Shown here in pieces: positions 1 through 12,016 of a stretch of DNA of 64,000 bases. This DNA comes from Aquila chrysaetos chrysaetos (Eukaryota; Chordata; Aves; Accipitriformes; Accipitridae). Below the pieces are notes generated by a model. The model saw only the letters and a list, made by a program, of their open reading frames with translations, was not told the DNA's origin and made no database searches. Every line of letters starts with the position of its first letter. The first letter of the stretch is position 1. Made by a program: the position numbers and the translations under genes. The stretch spans positions 23,040,759 through 23,104,758 of the forward strand of contig NC_044012.1 in the NCBI RefSeq assembly GCF_900496995.4, written 5' to 3'.

Positions 1-1222
1 ATTAAGTCTAGGTATGTGAACAGTGGAAGGATGGAAAGGGAGAAAGGGGAAGAGTGACAAGGTGCAGACTGTTTCTTTCTGAAAAATATGGAAAATAAAT
101 TGACTTTCCCCTTCTCAGTCTTTTAATTCATTAATTAAATTAATTTCAAATTAATGTAGGGATTATGCCAACCTGAAGTATATTTTTTTGGTTACAGATG
201 TCAGCAAGTATAAGGCCACTGATAAACAAAACATATGGGGAGGACTCTGGAAAAGCTTTCACTGTGCCTACAGCTTGATGCTTATCCTATCTGCAACCTG
301 CCAACCCAACAGAGTCACAAAGAGTCAGTCAAGATGACTTTCAAATATACAGACATATATTATAGTACATATAATTGGAGAGGAAGACATAATGTTTTGT
401 TGTTAAGCAATAGCCACAATGCTACACATCTGCCATTTTTTCCACAGTATTCTTTATGCAAGCCAAAAACTGAATTCAAGTTTACAAGGCTGAAGTCACA
501 TTTCTTTTCCCCAGGATGAACCCAAGACAGCTCAGTTTTAAAGTAACAGAGGAGACACTGGGGAACTGGAGGGCAAAACTACTGCAACGCATTTTTCTTT
601 ACCTTAGAGTAACATTTAATCTCCAAGAAACAGCAGAATATAAGATATTTCTACCCATCTGTCTCTGACTATCATGACAACTGTTTCAGGTTAAGAGAAA
701 ATTAGGAGCCGATTTTTAAGTTACAGAAGCAAAGACACCATACTTTAGTTACAATCTGGTCTTCTCTATCAAATCATTACTTAAAACTTAACCAGGTTCA
801 TTCACAAACTCAGTAGCAAAATAATATTCAGTATTAATTTTTATTATAAATAGAACTTCTACCAACAACTGCTATTTGACCATTGCAAGTTTTCTTGTGG
901 TTCACAACTGAAGTTTGGCACATTCAAAAACAAGCACTGTAGTATGTTTGTCACAGTGGCCAGTTGTGTAAATAATAGCCCTGAATTAGCACAAAGGTAG
1001 TCACCCCTAAAAACGTAACTCTAGGTACCTTGGTGCAGTGCTAAATGCAAGAGGGCCAAGATAACATTGCTATTTTGCAATATATTACCCCATAATTTTA
1101 GGTTTAGTCACAGCATTCCTCTATTATTGATTGGCAGCATTCAAAATATGGAAAATTTTCTCTGACATGCTCCACAATCTGCAAGCTTTTCATGTGTGTA
1201 AGCAAGGCTTGTTATACCTCAC
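1..1222. other. AT-rich non-coding stretch
   Basis: AT-rich sequence without a convincing exon, RNA gene or repeat. Probably intron 1 of the minus-strand gene whose CpG island lies at 2700-4000. Confidence 0.5.
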
Positions 1223-1276
1223 CTCCACACAATTGGTATCAAGTCTTTGGTTAAGCTCCAAATTTCCAAGATACAC
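1223..1276 (-). other. Possible small exon, unidentified
   Basis: A second 54-base minus-strand segment with strong signals: acceptor TTTTGTTTTTTCCAG and donor GAG/GTGAGG. One frame reads VYLGNLELNQRLDTNCVE. It has the same length and strand as the candidate at 2092-2145. No known protein is recognised. Confidence 0.25.
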
Positions 1277-2091
1277 CTGGAAAAAACAAAACCACCGAAA
1301 CTTTTCCTACAGTATCTACCTATCTTACACTTTCAAAACCGCACATTTTCCCTCCTGTTACTTCCTTTTTTCCCCACTTGCAACACACAATAGTCCTGCT
1401 TCCAGAAACATGTATGTTAGCACACAAATTGGTCATCCGCAAATATGAATATCAAAACCGTCTGTGAAGCCACAATATCTCCTAGTTTTAAAACAACTGA
1501 AAGAAATCATACTTGCAATGTTACCAGCTATTTGTATATATTGCAATCCTTACACAAAACATACTCCATGCCATCACTAACTAGACAACCCTATTATTAG
1601 CAACAGAGACAAAAGAAATCCCAGCAGAGAACTGCAGAAAGTTGTTACCATTTGCATTTTTCTAAAGAACTGAACAAATACAGATGTTAAAGCAAATATA
1701 TTTCAAATCATCTACCAAATAACTTGCAATCTTTTGGAGAAGAACATGAAATAATAATTAGGACCCCAATGGGAAAATAGTTAAATAGTCCAAAAGTGAG
1801 CCAAAATATCACTGCACTTTAAATCGGATGATGTGTTTCACTGATAATGATGCTATATACAGTAATTTCTCTACTTCTATGTGGAGATCTGTGAAATGCC
1901 TTTTTTTTTTTGTTGCTGCTAAAAGAAAACTTAAAGTCACTACACACAAACACAGAAAGCATTGCTTGAACACAATTCCCCCCAGAAAAAGAGAAATCAA
2001 AAGAGTATCAACTTCAGAAGGCGGCTGATTAAGGAATCAGATTTAACTTTCAAGCAACAGTTCTGCAACCGATTCCTATTCAAGCATTTAC

Positions 2092-2145
2092 CTGGGCTTT
2101 GTTCCAGTTCGACTGCAATACAATGCGTATGCCACAAATCCAGCT
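2092..2145 (-). other. Possible small exon, unidentified
   Basis: A 54-base minus-strand segment bounded by acceptor TGTGTCTTTTAG and donor CCCAG/GTAAAT. It is open in all three frames (for example AGFVAYALYCSRTGTKP, in phase with an open frame in the upstream CpG exon). No homology is recognised, and it could be a chance pairing of splice-like sites in the first intron. Confidence 0.25.
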
Positions 2146-3456
2146 CTAAAAGACACATTTACACAGGAAATGATGGACCTCAAATGAGAATGAACAGTTA
2201 AAGTATTATTACAGCCTGCCTGAAACGGGTAGTTAAATTTGAATTGCAAGAACAGCATCTTTGGGACTTAGTATCTTCGGAGAGCCATCTCATATTAACA
2301 AAATGCAACATACGCTCCTTGCTACTGTAAATTTGTGCAGGTTTTGATTGGTTTTAAAGCTAAAAGTGACAACAGCTATGGAGGCGGATGGAAAAAAATC
2401 ATCCCTTGTAGAATTACACTGGAAAGCAGCAACGCAAAGGAAAAAACTAGACGGCTACAGCAGATCGCCGAGCACGTGCACTTTTGCCAGTTTTACTCCA
2501 AGGAAGCGTGAATCTTTCGTTTTCTACGTGACAAAGTGATTTACCCAGGTCAGATTAACTTCAGCCCTCGCACAACCTTCTGGCAAGGCAGTAATACAGT
2601 AAGAACATCAAAAACACTCGAAGCAGAAAGCATACTCAGGGGCACCTTTCACGCTGCACAAACCATCTCCTTGCGGCTCCAAGAGTTCACCCCCTCTACC
2701 TCTCCTCCCTGCGATACCAAACCATTGCAAAGCAAGGCAGAGGCACGGCGGGGCGCCGGGCTCGGTGCCGAGAAGTCCCGGTGCCTCAGACCGTGACGGC
2801 GGCAAAGCCTTGAGCACCCGGGAGCAGTCGGCAGGGTCAGCATTCCCGGGAAGAGCCGGCTGCTGCCGCAGGCTGGCTACGCCGGTGCTCCGGCGAGGCT
2901 GAGGAGCAGCAGCCTTCACCTCCCGACTACCTACCGGCCAAGGGATCTGCTCCCTAAGCCTGTGGCCCGGGCTCACCCCGGCCGAGGCCCCTCGCTCCCC
3001 CCAGTCGCCCGGAGGAGCTGGGCCGGGGGCCTTCCATTCCCCCTCCGCCCACACGCAGGGCCCCGCCGAGCCGCGCCCGGCCTCCACCCCCGCCCAGCCC
3101 CGGGCAGAGCCGCCGGCGGCAGGGGCGGCTCGGCTCCCTCAGCCGGTAACCGCGGGCGCCGGGCCCCGGCCGCCGCCCCTCGGGGACCGCGCTGCCGGCG
3201 ACTCAAAGACGGGGAAGGTCAGGGAGGCTCCGGCCGCCGGCTCCCACCCGGCCCGGCCCGGCACGGCCCGCGGCTGCCGGCAGCGCCCGGCGGCGGGGCC
3301 GGGGCCGGACCACGGGGCCGCGGCCGGCGAACGCGGGAGCAGGGGGTGGGGGGTGGGGGCGGCGCCATAGGCCGGCCCGCAGGCTACCCGGGCCCGGGCC
3401 CGCTCCCGCCGCCCCACCAGAGACCCGCCGCCACCGCCCCGCCCCCCCGCACTCAC

Positions 3457-3650
3457 CCCGCAGCTCCCACTATGGCGGCGGCGGCACCGTACGCGGCGCG
3501 AACCCCCTCAACCTCTGTCGCCCGCGCTCCCCGCCCCGCCCCACCCCGCCTCGCCCCGCCGGCCCCGCCCCGCGGCACGCCGGGACAGCGAGTCCCGCTC
3601 GCCGCTGGAGCGCGCACTGGGAGGGGCGTGGAGGACTGCAACTCCCGACG
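3457..3650 (-). other. NUTF2: Probable non-coding first exon of a minus-strand gene (NUTF2 expected)
   Basis: The minus strand reads GCCGCCGCCATAGTGGGAGC and on to a strong donor GGG/GTGAGTG at 3457/3456. The 5' boundary is arbitrary. None of the NUTF2 coding exons (start MGDKPIWEQIG) is found to the left, so they would lie outside the window beyond a long first intron. The assignment depends on synteny. Confidence 0.4.
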
Positions 3651-3653
3651 TGC
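3635..3653 (+). promoter_or_regulatory. ZNF143/THAP11-type (SBS) motif
   Basis: ACTGCAACTCCCGACGTGC matches ACTACAACTCCCAGCATGC at most positions and lies in the left CpG island. Confidence 0.65.
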
Positions 3654-4099
3654 ACCGCGCCGCCGCCCGCGGTGGCTCATTTGAATGAAGGGAAGGGGAC
3701 CGCGCATCGTCGGCCCGCAGGCGGTGCCCCGGAGCACTGTGGGATAGTGGTGGAGCGTGGGGGGACGGGGGAGGGGAAGGCGAGCACGGTCTCCCGCCTC
3801 AGCGCGGCTCTCCCGTCCCGAGGCCGCCGCCCGGTGTTCCCAGTCAGGGCCCCGCGGCCCCTCCCTGACAACCCCAGCGTCCCCGGCTGTCCTGGGGCCA
3901 CCCGAGCCGTCCCCGGGCGGGAGACCTCGTCCGATGGGGAGGCTCCGCCGGGCCCTGTCACCCCCGCGGGCCGGCGGCAGGAGAGCAGTCGCAGTCCTGT
4001 GAAATGGAACTGGTGGGTGAGGGGACCCTCAGGCCGCCCCGGGCCTGGGCTCTCGCTACAGTTGTCCCTGGGTTGTAACGGTGACAGGATTTCACCCTA

Positions 4100-7000
4100 A
4101 AGAGGGGGGCGAGAAGGGTTTCCACCCTTAGAGGGTAATGGACCCCGAGCAAGGAAGTGGGCAATGAGCCGCAGCCAGAACTGCAGATCCTGGAATTCAT
4201 TTTTAACTCCCTTAACAAGAGCTATACAATGAAAAATCCTCTTAAAAAAAAAAAAGAATTGCTCGGCTTGCTTGCAGTGAAAGAAGTTAGCACTGAAGGT
4301 GTGGGGTGGTAGAAAACCCCCTTCAAATAAATACTTGCAAACAGATAAGTGGTCTAAAAAGCATGGATTCGGTCTTGCTGGAGGGCCGCACCATGTTCAC
4401 TCAAGCAGCAGCAGGGAGGGCTTAAAAAGTTCAGAAGCCTTTGTTACTGGCTAGTTTAGATCATAGAACTGAGCCTGAAAGACAGCTCAGCGATTGTCCC
4501 GTAGCAAGTATGGCATTTTGGCCCAGCTCTGAAGGTTCCAGGTCTCTGCTGGCAAACCTGAGCATTACCTGTCTGCTTTTTAGAGAGAGATGGCATTGCA
4601 CAACCCTGGAAAGAGATGAGTCCACAAAGTGTTCGTCTGGGCTTGCTGCTGAAGGCAGTACTAGGGAAGGAGATAGAGGTGGGTGACATTGAACCTCTTT
4701 CCTAGACCCTAATGTTGCACTAACAATATCTTCCAACAGGTTTCTTCTATTTGAAAAGGGCAAACCTGAGTGCCAACACTGTGTCGGTCACTGTCTCGTG
4801 GCTTCTTACCCTGCGTGGCCTGGAAATGGAGACTGCAGGTAGCCGATACTCCACTGAGTCCAGGTGAAGAGTAACTGAACAATAAATAGGTGATTTTTTT
4901 TTTCCCCCTCTCTCCCCCTTGTTTTCTGACTGGGTGCTGGTTCATGCCTGGGAGAAAATGACGAGTTTTTTCGTTGCCTTTATCATGACGTTCTGAGATG
5001 TCCAGCTGGCAGCCTGAGATATGTTTATGGGCTCTGCGCCTTGTGGTCCCTACTGATGTCTCTCCCCCCAGGGGAAAGATGTCAGTGGAATGACTGGCAC
5101 CATCCTGACCACAGTTCTTTGTGGAATCAAGTTAAGGATTTGTGTCATGAACAAAACCTATCTTTTAAATCGAGGAGCCTGTGACACTCTTACATGGTTA
5201 AACAGTTTGTGCACAGCAACCCTGACCCATCAGATTTATCTAGGAAGATCTAGGAACTGGGTTGTTTACACACCAATGCAAAGCTGTGAATATACAGAAA
5301 AAGCTACTTCTTCTTTGCTCTTTGTATGGAAAGACAAAGGAGAAGGATTTGCATGATATGGCCCACCTGGGGTCCCTTGTTCTAGCTGATGTGTTGTGGA
5401 GTCGGTTCCAAACATAGGATCCAAGCCTGGAACTTGCAGGCTTTAGGATAAAATGCTGTTGGTTTTCCTTCTGCTGTTGCTGTAGTAGCCACTATAGTGG
5501 GATAAGTATCTTTTAGGATGTGACTACCCAGCTATAGTAGCCCCTTTCTGCTCTGTGCAGTGTAGTTTTTAGATTTTGTGAGGGAGAATTGCTACGTGAA
5601 TTGGAGGGAAAAGTAGAAATGAGATGGTGAGGGCTGAATGGAGCATCCTGAGAAGGAGGTAGCTGGTTTTTAGGGATGTTTTGCTTGTGTGAGAGCCATT
5701 CCTAAATCATATTCCATCAGAAAGGACATACCCAGAGAGAAGTGAAGGTCTGTCAGCAGATGGTAACATCACCACCCACAAGAGCACACGGTTTTTGCTC
5801 TTTGCCTGCGTAAGTGATTCCCAGATGAGTTGTGGGACCAGCACAGGTGCGGCCAGTGCCTTGCAGTTGCCGGTCTAGTCTCTGGGGCTGTCCCAGCACA
5901 CCTGTCTGAACTGTAATATTTCTGCAGGGAAGCAATCAACCCTTTGAAGTGACAACTGACTGGGCAGGAGCTGAATGACGCTGATTTTTTATTTCTTAGC
6001 AGAGGTTAAGAAGGGTATCAGCCTCGGCAGCATCAAAGCCCTGCTTTGCTGGGCATTATGTGCAAGTGGACAGGAGAGGCCATTTTTACGCTAGAAAAAG
6101 TGCAATCTAAAGACCGTAGAATAATCAAGGCATTGAAGACAGGACTGTGCTATGAAGTGCATGACAAAAGTGCACACTTGGCTTGGTAGCATCTATCCTG
6201 ACCAGAGGTGAGCAAATTTTCCTTGGCTGCTTCTCACCCAGCCAGTTTGTGATGCTGGCACCCTGGGAGTGCTCCTGTGTTCTGCTCAGGAGGAAGGTGA
6301 AAGCTTTGGATGCTTCCTCCTTGCCATTGGTCCTGGGAGGCTGCTGCGGCTTTCTGGATCTGGGAATGATACGAGGAGCCTGTCAGACTACCTGGGCTCT
6401 GACAGAGAATAGCAAGGGGAGCCAGGCCCAAGAATGGGCCTCAACACCCCTTATCGTGAGAGTAAAAAGAGGGCATGTGATGAGATGCAGAGAAGGAAGA
6501 GAAGGGCAAGGAGCAGAAGGTTGGGGTTGTTGGCACTGTCTCTCTCAATTTTTCCCTGATCTAGCCCAGAATTTCAGCATTTCTGCTGTCTGTATAGAGA
6601 GCAGGGAAGTCTGAGACTGTATCAGAGATATCCACCATCCAGCCTATATCGGTCTGTGCTTTCTGGCACACCAGTTCCCAGAGGAGTCTCTAGCCTCTGC
6701 ATAATGACACTCACTGGCACAGTAACTTCTGCCCTGTCAGGAGGCAGTTTCTGAAGCTGGAGGCAGGACACGAGACAAGGAAACAGAAGTGGAAGTTGGC
6801 ATGGGAACACACTGACTTCCAACATAACGGCTTCCAACGATGGAAGAGAACTTCACATAAAGAGTTTGGGCAGAACACTGGAGAATATTCCTTGTGGAGG
6901 AACCCACCCTGTGAAAGCTGCTGTGTTAGAGGTCATGAAAACAGTCATCTGCCCAATAATTTAATGGGAGCAATACTGATCTCTAAAATAACAGTGAACT

Positions 7001-8869
7001 GAGCAAGCCTTGTGCATGTGCAGAAAAATTGGTTAGGGTTTCATCTACAGGAGAGAGGGCTTTGCATTAGAGAGAAGCTTCTCTGTCTCTCTCCTGTTTG
7101 GTTCTGCTTGTTAACTTTCCTTGTCACATCAGAGCCCCTGTGTCCCTTCCCATCTTTATCTGATCATGAAGAACTCAACATAGAGCTCAGGCTACAGGTC
7201 ACCACCTTGCACTCACAGGGGCTCTGGCCAAAGCTCTTTTTATACTCCCTTCTCACAAAGGCTGATTTTACTTCATTAACACTGAAAAACCTTAGTGCTT
7301 GGAAATGCAAACACTTCGGGTAGAGCCAAGTGATTAGGCATGCCACCTTCAGAAGAACACCTTTTTCATTTAATCCAGAGGTGTGAATCGTGTGGCTTGT
7401 ACAGATGCATAGAACCATTAGGTAAAGGCTATGTATGTTAGAATGCTGTTTTCACTCAGTCTAGCCTGAGCTTCAACCAGTCACGATGTGATTTTCCAGC
7501 TAGTTTGGGAAACCGGGGAAGGACCAACCAGAAACTCTACAGATACCGAAAACCCCATCAGCCAGCTGATAGCCTGACTAGCAGCTCTCCCTGTTACAGG
7601 CAGGCTGTGTTACCCTCATCCATGTTGCCAGGATTTTAGGATTACATGGCCAAATGTGCCATAGATGGAGTTACATTTCTAGATTTCTTGTGTAACTGGA
7701 AGGCTGAACTGGTAGGTGAACTTGTACCACAACGCTGGATATAGGCTACTCAGGGAATACATGACTAGTTTAGTGCTCGAGCTCTGCAGCTTGAGGATGC
7801 TGAGCAAGAATGCTATCATCAAATCATTAACCCTCTGGGTTAAAGACTATCATATTACTACAGAAAAACTTAAAAATAGGTACAGAACCCAGAAGGGGAG
7901 TTACCCTTAATCTCTAGGGGTGATTGTTATGAAGACAAAATTAAGATTTTCCTTTAGAACAATAAAAGCCATTTTAAATAAACATTGTTCAAGTCCCCTT
8001 CCAAGGATAATGTTTGATAATATACACACAGAGGAACGTGGCAACCACAGAGAGTCAATGCTGGTATAAGAAAAATACAGCGAGGGTACAGGCTAGGTTA
8101 GAATACAGCATGCAGAAAGGTGAGGAGTTGAAATGGAAGAAAAAAGCATTTGCATTGAGCAATAACACAATTTATTTGTTAACATATTAAGGTACCTCCC
8201 TATGGAATTAGCCTCTTAATTCACTGCCAGTACCATTGCTCACTTACCTTAATTTAGCAGCAAATGGGGAAAAGCGTGCATGAGGAAAAGCATTCGCTTT
8301 TGTCATGCAGCTTCATTTAACATTCCCAGTTCAACCCAAAAATGTGATGTTTGAGGCACAGGTGGAGTTTTTTGACGCTTACAGTTGTTTGAGACTAATA
8401 GCTCTAAAACAATCCGAAATTAGGAACTTTGGGAAGTGGGATTACAAATTCAAAGATACTATAGGCTAGCTCTTCCCTGCACTAGGCTGGTTCACGGGAG
8501 GCCATGCTTTCTCCTTCCTCCACCATGCATAACACAGGAGACCCGTGCTGTCCCTCCAGCAGAAGCCCTGTGTGGGAAGTCTGGCTCTCACTGCTCAAAT
8601 CACCCCTGGCTATTTAAAGAGCACCCCTGTCCTAACAGCCGTTTGCTCATCAAAACAGCTCTAACCTCTGCGTAGGCAGGCATGTAATACACTGAACAGA
8701 CCTCAAACTCCTCTTCCTCACCCTACACGAGTGTCAAGATATTCATGCTTTTGCAGCCATGGAGATCCTAAGAATAAAAAAATGTTGCAAAAGAGAAGAC
8801 GCACTACAGCCACCAACCTTTCAGAAATATATATATACACGGCATGGAAACAGGAAACATAACAAAACA
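4100..8869. other. Gene-free interval between the left CpG island and THAP11
   Basis: Open frames here are short, unconserved and lack splice context (the longest, at 6183-6614, is not a recognisable protein). No repeat family, RNA gene or CpG island is recognised. Confidence 0.5.
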
Positions 8870-9170
8870 AAATATACTTTATTAAAATTAAGCATGTTAG
8901 CACCTCAGTGTAACCTGGAGAAGTCGAAGAGTCCAGCAGTTAACCAGTCCAGCAGGCCAAATGGCTGAACATCCTGAAGTGCATTCCAATGGTAGAAAAA
9001 ATACCACGACTGTTACGACACGCACGTTCTCAAGAAGCTAGGACACACAACCAGTCTCGTTTGTAAGGAGAGACGTTGTGCTGCCTATTATCTTGATGGG
9101 AGCATATAGATCTGCTGGACCAATTACATATGTTAAATCAGATGGTGTAGCAGGTGTCTGCTTTCCCTAC

Positions 9171-9220
9171 AAAAAAAAAAAAAAAAACAAAACCAAAACC
9201 AAACCAACCAAACAAAAAAA
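9171..9220 (+). repeat. A-rich simple tract
   Basis: A run of 16 A followed by CAAAACC-like repeats, low complexity. Confidence 0.7.
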
Positions 9221-10638
9221 TCGCTGCTTACTTGACTCGCAGGAAAATCAGCATACCACGGAGCTGAAGTTAAGAGCTACATATCAGATTGGAGAAAATA
9301 AATTAAAATGAAATAATGGGAAATACTTAGTACATGAATAGACCTGTAGTATCCTTATGGTCGACCATCCAACTCAGTACACACGTTAATAGAAAAATGA
9401 CCCATGCATCACATAGCAGGCTGTGACAACCAATGCCTTTAGCTGAACGGGCTACATGATCAATAGATAAACCTCCAGCTACCAAATCCCACTGTGCCCC
9501 TTTGTTTGGTCATACAGAGTATTGAAACAGACAGTTGTAAAGCTAAGTTAGCCAGTGTTACAAAGATTACAATGTTTTCAAACTAAAGATACTTTTTACA
9601 TTTAGAAAATACTTCTATAAAACTTGGTAAAACTGACATCCCGATCTACCGAGTGTAACGCACTCTGATTACAGGAGGAAGATCTCACAGACCCAGAAAA
9701 CACGTGGGTATTCCTCCCTCGGATGTAATTATGGGCACACTGTGGTGAACTGCCTTTTGTTTCCAACATCCATCGCTATCGAAGCCGTACCCCCTAAGTA
9801 CGCATCGCCATAGAGCTATGCAGGTGCACCAGATACCCTCCTTGTCCTCCTCAGCGCTGAGGTATCTATTCCACCGGCTAACCTAGAAGTACACATTCAA
9901 GCCTTGCTACCCTCACTCCACCCTCCTTCTAGCCAACGTTGATTTGGTTTCCTGTTGCTGAAAGCGAGGGGACTAATGCTGGCTAGAAACAGAAACTACA
10001 CAATCATTCCACATAGTTTTGTTACAATACTCTTAAATCTCGGTTTAGAACACGCAAGCACGTTTCAGTAAGGTCTTGCCTAATGTACAGATTATTAGTC
10101 ATGCCAACTAGTTTAGGATTAGACAGCAAGGGTTTGCAACCACTGCAGATAGATAAACTCACTTCGCTTCTGTCTCTTCCCAGTTCTCTGAACGAAAGCC
10201 AAGGATTTAAATGCCGATGTGTTACAAAGGCTCCGTTTCATTAGAGGGAGTTCTTAAGCCAATGAGATAAACTACAGCCGTCAAATGCCACCGGGTTCTT
10301 TGTACCAGATCGTAATCCTTACTAGTGTTGAGAGCATCGAGACATCTGTAACAAATACGTATGTACTGCGGAGAAAGCAGAAACTACATAGTACAAGAGC
10401 ACTCTTTAATCTGGGGATTCTTTCACGCTAGAAACAGCAGTCTTTTATGGCATCAGTAATTTACTGAAGAAACACATCACCCTGAGAGGGTTTCTAAAGC
10501 TTTCCTCGTGCCTCTGCTAAGCAAGGCCACACACGACATCGTTGTTCGTTCCTATGAAGGGTACAGTGCCACCCACGCTTTCAGGCACGCCTTCTCCAGG
10601 GGGTAGTGTTGCTGCTACCTCACTTAACACACGGCGAG

Positions 10639-10644
10639 TTTATT
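10639..10644 (-). terminator. Candidate polyadenylation signal of THAP11
   Basis: AATAAA on the minus strand, about 420 bases downstream of the THAP11 stop. It is the first such hexamer after the gene. A second minus-strand AATAAA lies at 8877-8882, so a longer 3'UTR is possible. Confidence 0.5.
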
Positions 10645-11065
10645 TGCTGAAAACTGATACCCTACGTCCACTTCGTGGTGACACGGGTCCCATCTACACT
10701 GCAAGAAGTGCTTTCCGCCGCTGCCGGCATAGGGAGGGTGCGGATGGGCCCGGCGTAGATGGGACGCCGGCAGGCGCCCGCAGTGCTAGCTCTGGGGTAA
10801 CGCTGGATCGATAACGGGGCTCGGCAGTGGGTTGAGAGCGGCCGCCCGTCTAGGCGGGGGAATCCAATGGCGCGGGCTTGCCCGGGGCCGGGGGCTGCTT
10901 CGGCGGGGGCGGGAGGGACCGGGCAGCGAAAGCCGAGGAGGGGCTGTGGGGCCGCAGCCCGTCCTGTCTCCGCTCTGTCCGGGAACCTCACTGAGGGTGG
11001 CGGAGGCGCCGGGGTGGAGAGCCCCGGGCCGGGCCCCCCCCCCCGCCCCGGGCCGGGCCCCGGCC

Positions 11066-11465
11066 TCAGAGGCCGTGACGCTTGCGGGTCCCGGCGCTGG
11101 CAGCGTGGAGCAGCCGGTCCTTCTCGCGGATCTCCTCACGGAGCTGGGCCTCGGCCAGGCGCAGGCGGCGGATGCTGCCCTTCATCTCCTTCATCTTCAC
11201 CTCCAGCAGCGCGATGATGTCGCGCTGCTCGTTCAGCTTCCTCAGCAGCTCCTCCGACGTGGTGCCCGACGACAGCGAGTACGAGTGGTCCGGGGGGCCG
11301 CCCTCCACCGGGCCCTCCTCCCCCGCCGCCGGTAGCCTGCCGGGGCCGGGCCCAGCGGGCGCCCCAGCCCCGAGCTCCACCTGCACCGTCAGGTCGATGG
11401 GCTTCACGTCCTCGGCCGCGCCCCCTGCCGGGGCCTCGGCGGCGGCGGCGGCACCGGGGCCCTGC

Positions 11466-11498
<33 letters not shown>

Positions 11499-11815
11499 GC
11501 GGAGGCGGCGGCGGCGGCGGGGCGGGGGCGGCGGGCGGCCCGCTGCGCCTTGCGCTCGTTGACGCCGCGGAGCGGGAAGATGGTAGGGACCCGCACCAGG
11601 TAGGACTTGCGACCGCCCTGGAAGTGCTCGCTGCAGACGCGGTGGCCCGTGGTGGGCTGGAAGGTGCTGAAGCAGCCGCTGACGCCCGCCCGGGAGACGT
11701 TCTTCAGCCAGAGGCGCCGCAGCTCCTCGTCCTTGGGGAAGGTGTAGAAGTGCAGCGCCTTGTCGCGGTGCGAGTTGTTGTAGCAGCCCGGCACGCAGCA
11801 GGTGAAGCCCGGCAT
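11066..11815 (-). CDS. THAP11: THAP11 (Ronin), THAP-domain zinc-finger transcription factor
   Basis: Intact single-exon gene of 249 codons. The N-terminal THAP domain starts [20 protein letters not shown]. Its C2CH zinc ligands are readable as Cys6, Cys11, Cys61 and His64, and the domain ends in VPTIF at residues 76-80. An alanine/serine tract covers about residues 100-117 and a second alanine-rich stretch follows at 122-134. DHSY at 176-179 is the HCF-1 binding motif. A heptad-like coiled coil fills about residues 187-238. The family protein binds promoter DNA together with ZNF143 and HCFC1 and controls housekeeping, mitochondrial and cell-growth genes. The mammalian protein is longer (about 314 residues) and carries polyglutamine where this one has alanine. 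The start is chosen because the THAP domain begins at residue 1 and the context is CCGCCATGC. It is head-to-head with CENPT across a shared CpG promoter. Confidence 0.97.
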
Positions 11816-11901
11816 GGCGGGGCGACCTCCCGGGGAGGGGGGGGGGGTACCCCTGGGCGGCCCCGGCGGCGGGGAGAGCGGGCGCGGGGGAGTCCCGCCG
11901 A

Positions 11902-11920
11902 ACTACAGATCCCACAAGGC
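11902..11920 (+). promoter_or_regulatory. ZNF143/THAP11-type (SBS) motif, copy 1
   Basis: ACTACAGATCCCACAAGGC fits the known ZNF143/Staf and Ronin promoter consensus ACTACAnnTCCCAnnAnGC closely. It is the best of three copies in this promoter. Confidence 0.75.
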
Positions 11921-11972
11921 CAACGGCGGCCTCTCGCCGCCCGCCAACGCCGCCCGTCGCGGCCGCACCGGA

Positions 11973-11991
11973 ACTACGCGGACCACAATGC
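11973..11991 (+). promoter_or_regulatory. ZNF143/THAP11-type (SBS) motif, copy 2
   Basis: ACTACGCGGACCACAATGC has the same 19-base length, the ACTAC start and the CCACAATGC end. It begins 71 bases after copy 1, on the same strand. Confidence 0.65.
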
Positions 11992-12016
11992 ACCGCGGCG
12001 GCGGCGCCGCGCCGGA

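Larger units (their letters stand above)
2700..4000. promoter_or_regulatory. CpG island, probable promoter of the left-hand gene (NUTF2 by synteny)
   Basis: Dense CpG with GC boxes (CCCCGCCCC repeated at about 3530-3580), a ZNF143/THAP11-type site at 3635 and a second half-site on the minus strand near 3734-3752. A minus-strand donor GTGAGT lies at 3456-3451. In the conserved gene block the neighbour of THAP11 in this position and orientation is NUTF2. Confidence 0.7.
8870..11065 (-). other. Possible long 3'UTR of THAP11
   Basis: This stretch has no convincing protein-coding exon and little recognisable repeat beyond an A/C-rich patch at about 9170-9220. It lies between the THAP11 stop and two minus-strand AATAAA hexamers (10639-10644 and 8877-8882). 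The short form would be about 0.4 kb and the long form about 2.2 kb. Assignment to THAP11 is inference from position and strand only. Confidence 0.3.

Noticed and set aside
1-3456. NUTF2 coding exons
   Set aside because: Looked for the expected start, middle and C-terminal peptides on the minus strand and found none. Only the promoter and first exon are inferred.
2962-3684. 240-codon plus-strand open frame in the left CpG island
   Set aside because: Low-complexity Pro/Arg/Ala translation typical of a CpG island; no domain or splice support.
6183-6614. 143-codon plus-strand open frame
   Set aside because: No recognisable protein, no splice or promoter context, and no gene is expected here from synteny.
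11136-11993. 285-codon minus-strand frame overlapping THAP11
   Set aside because: A shadow of THAP11 in another frame; the THAP domain frame is clearly the real one.
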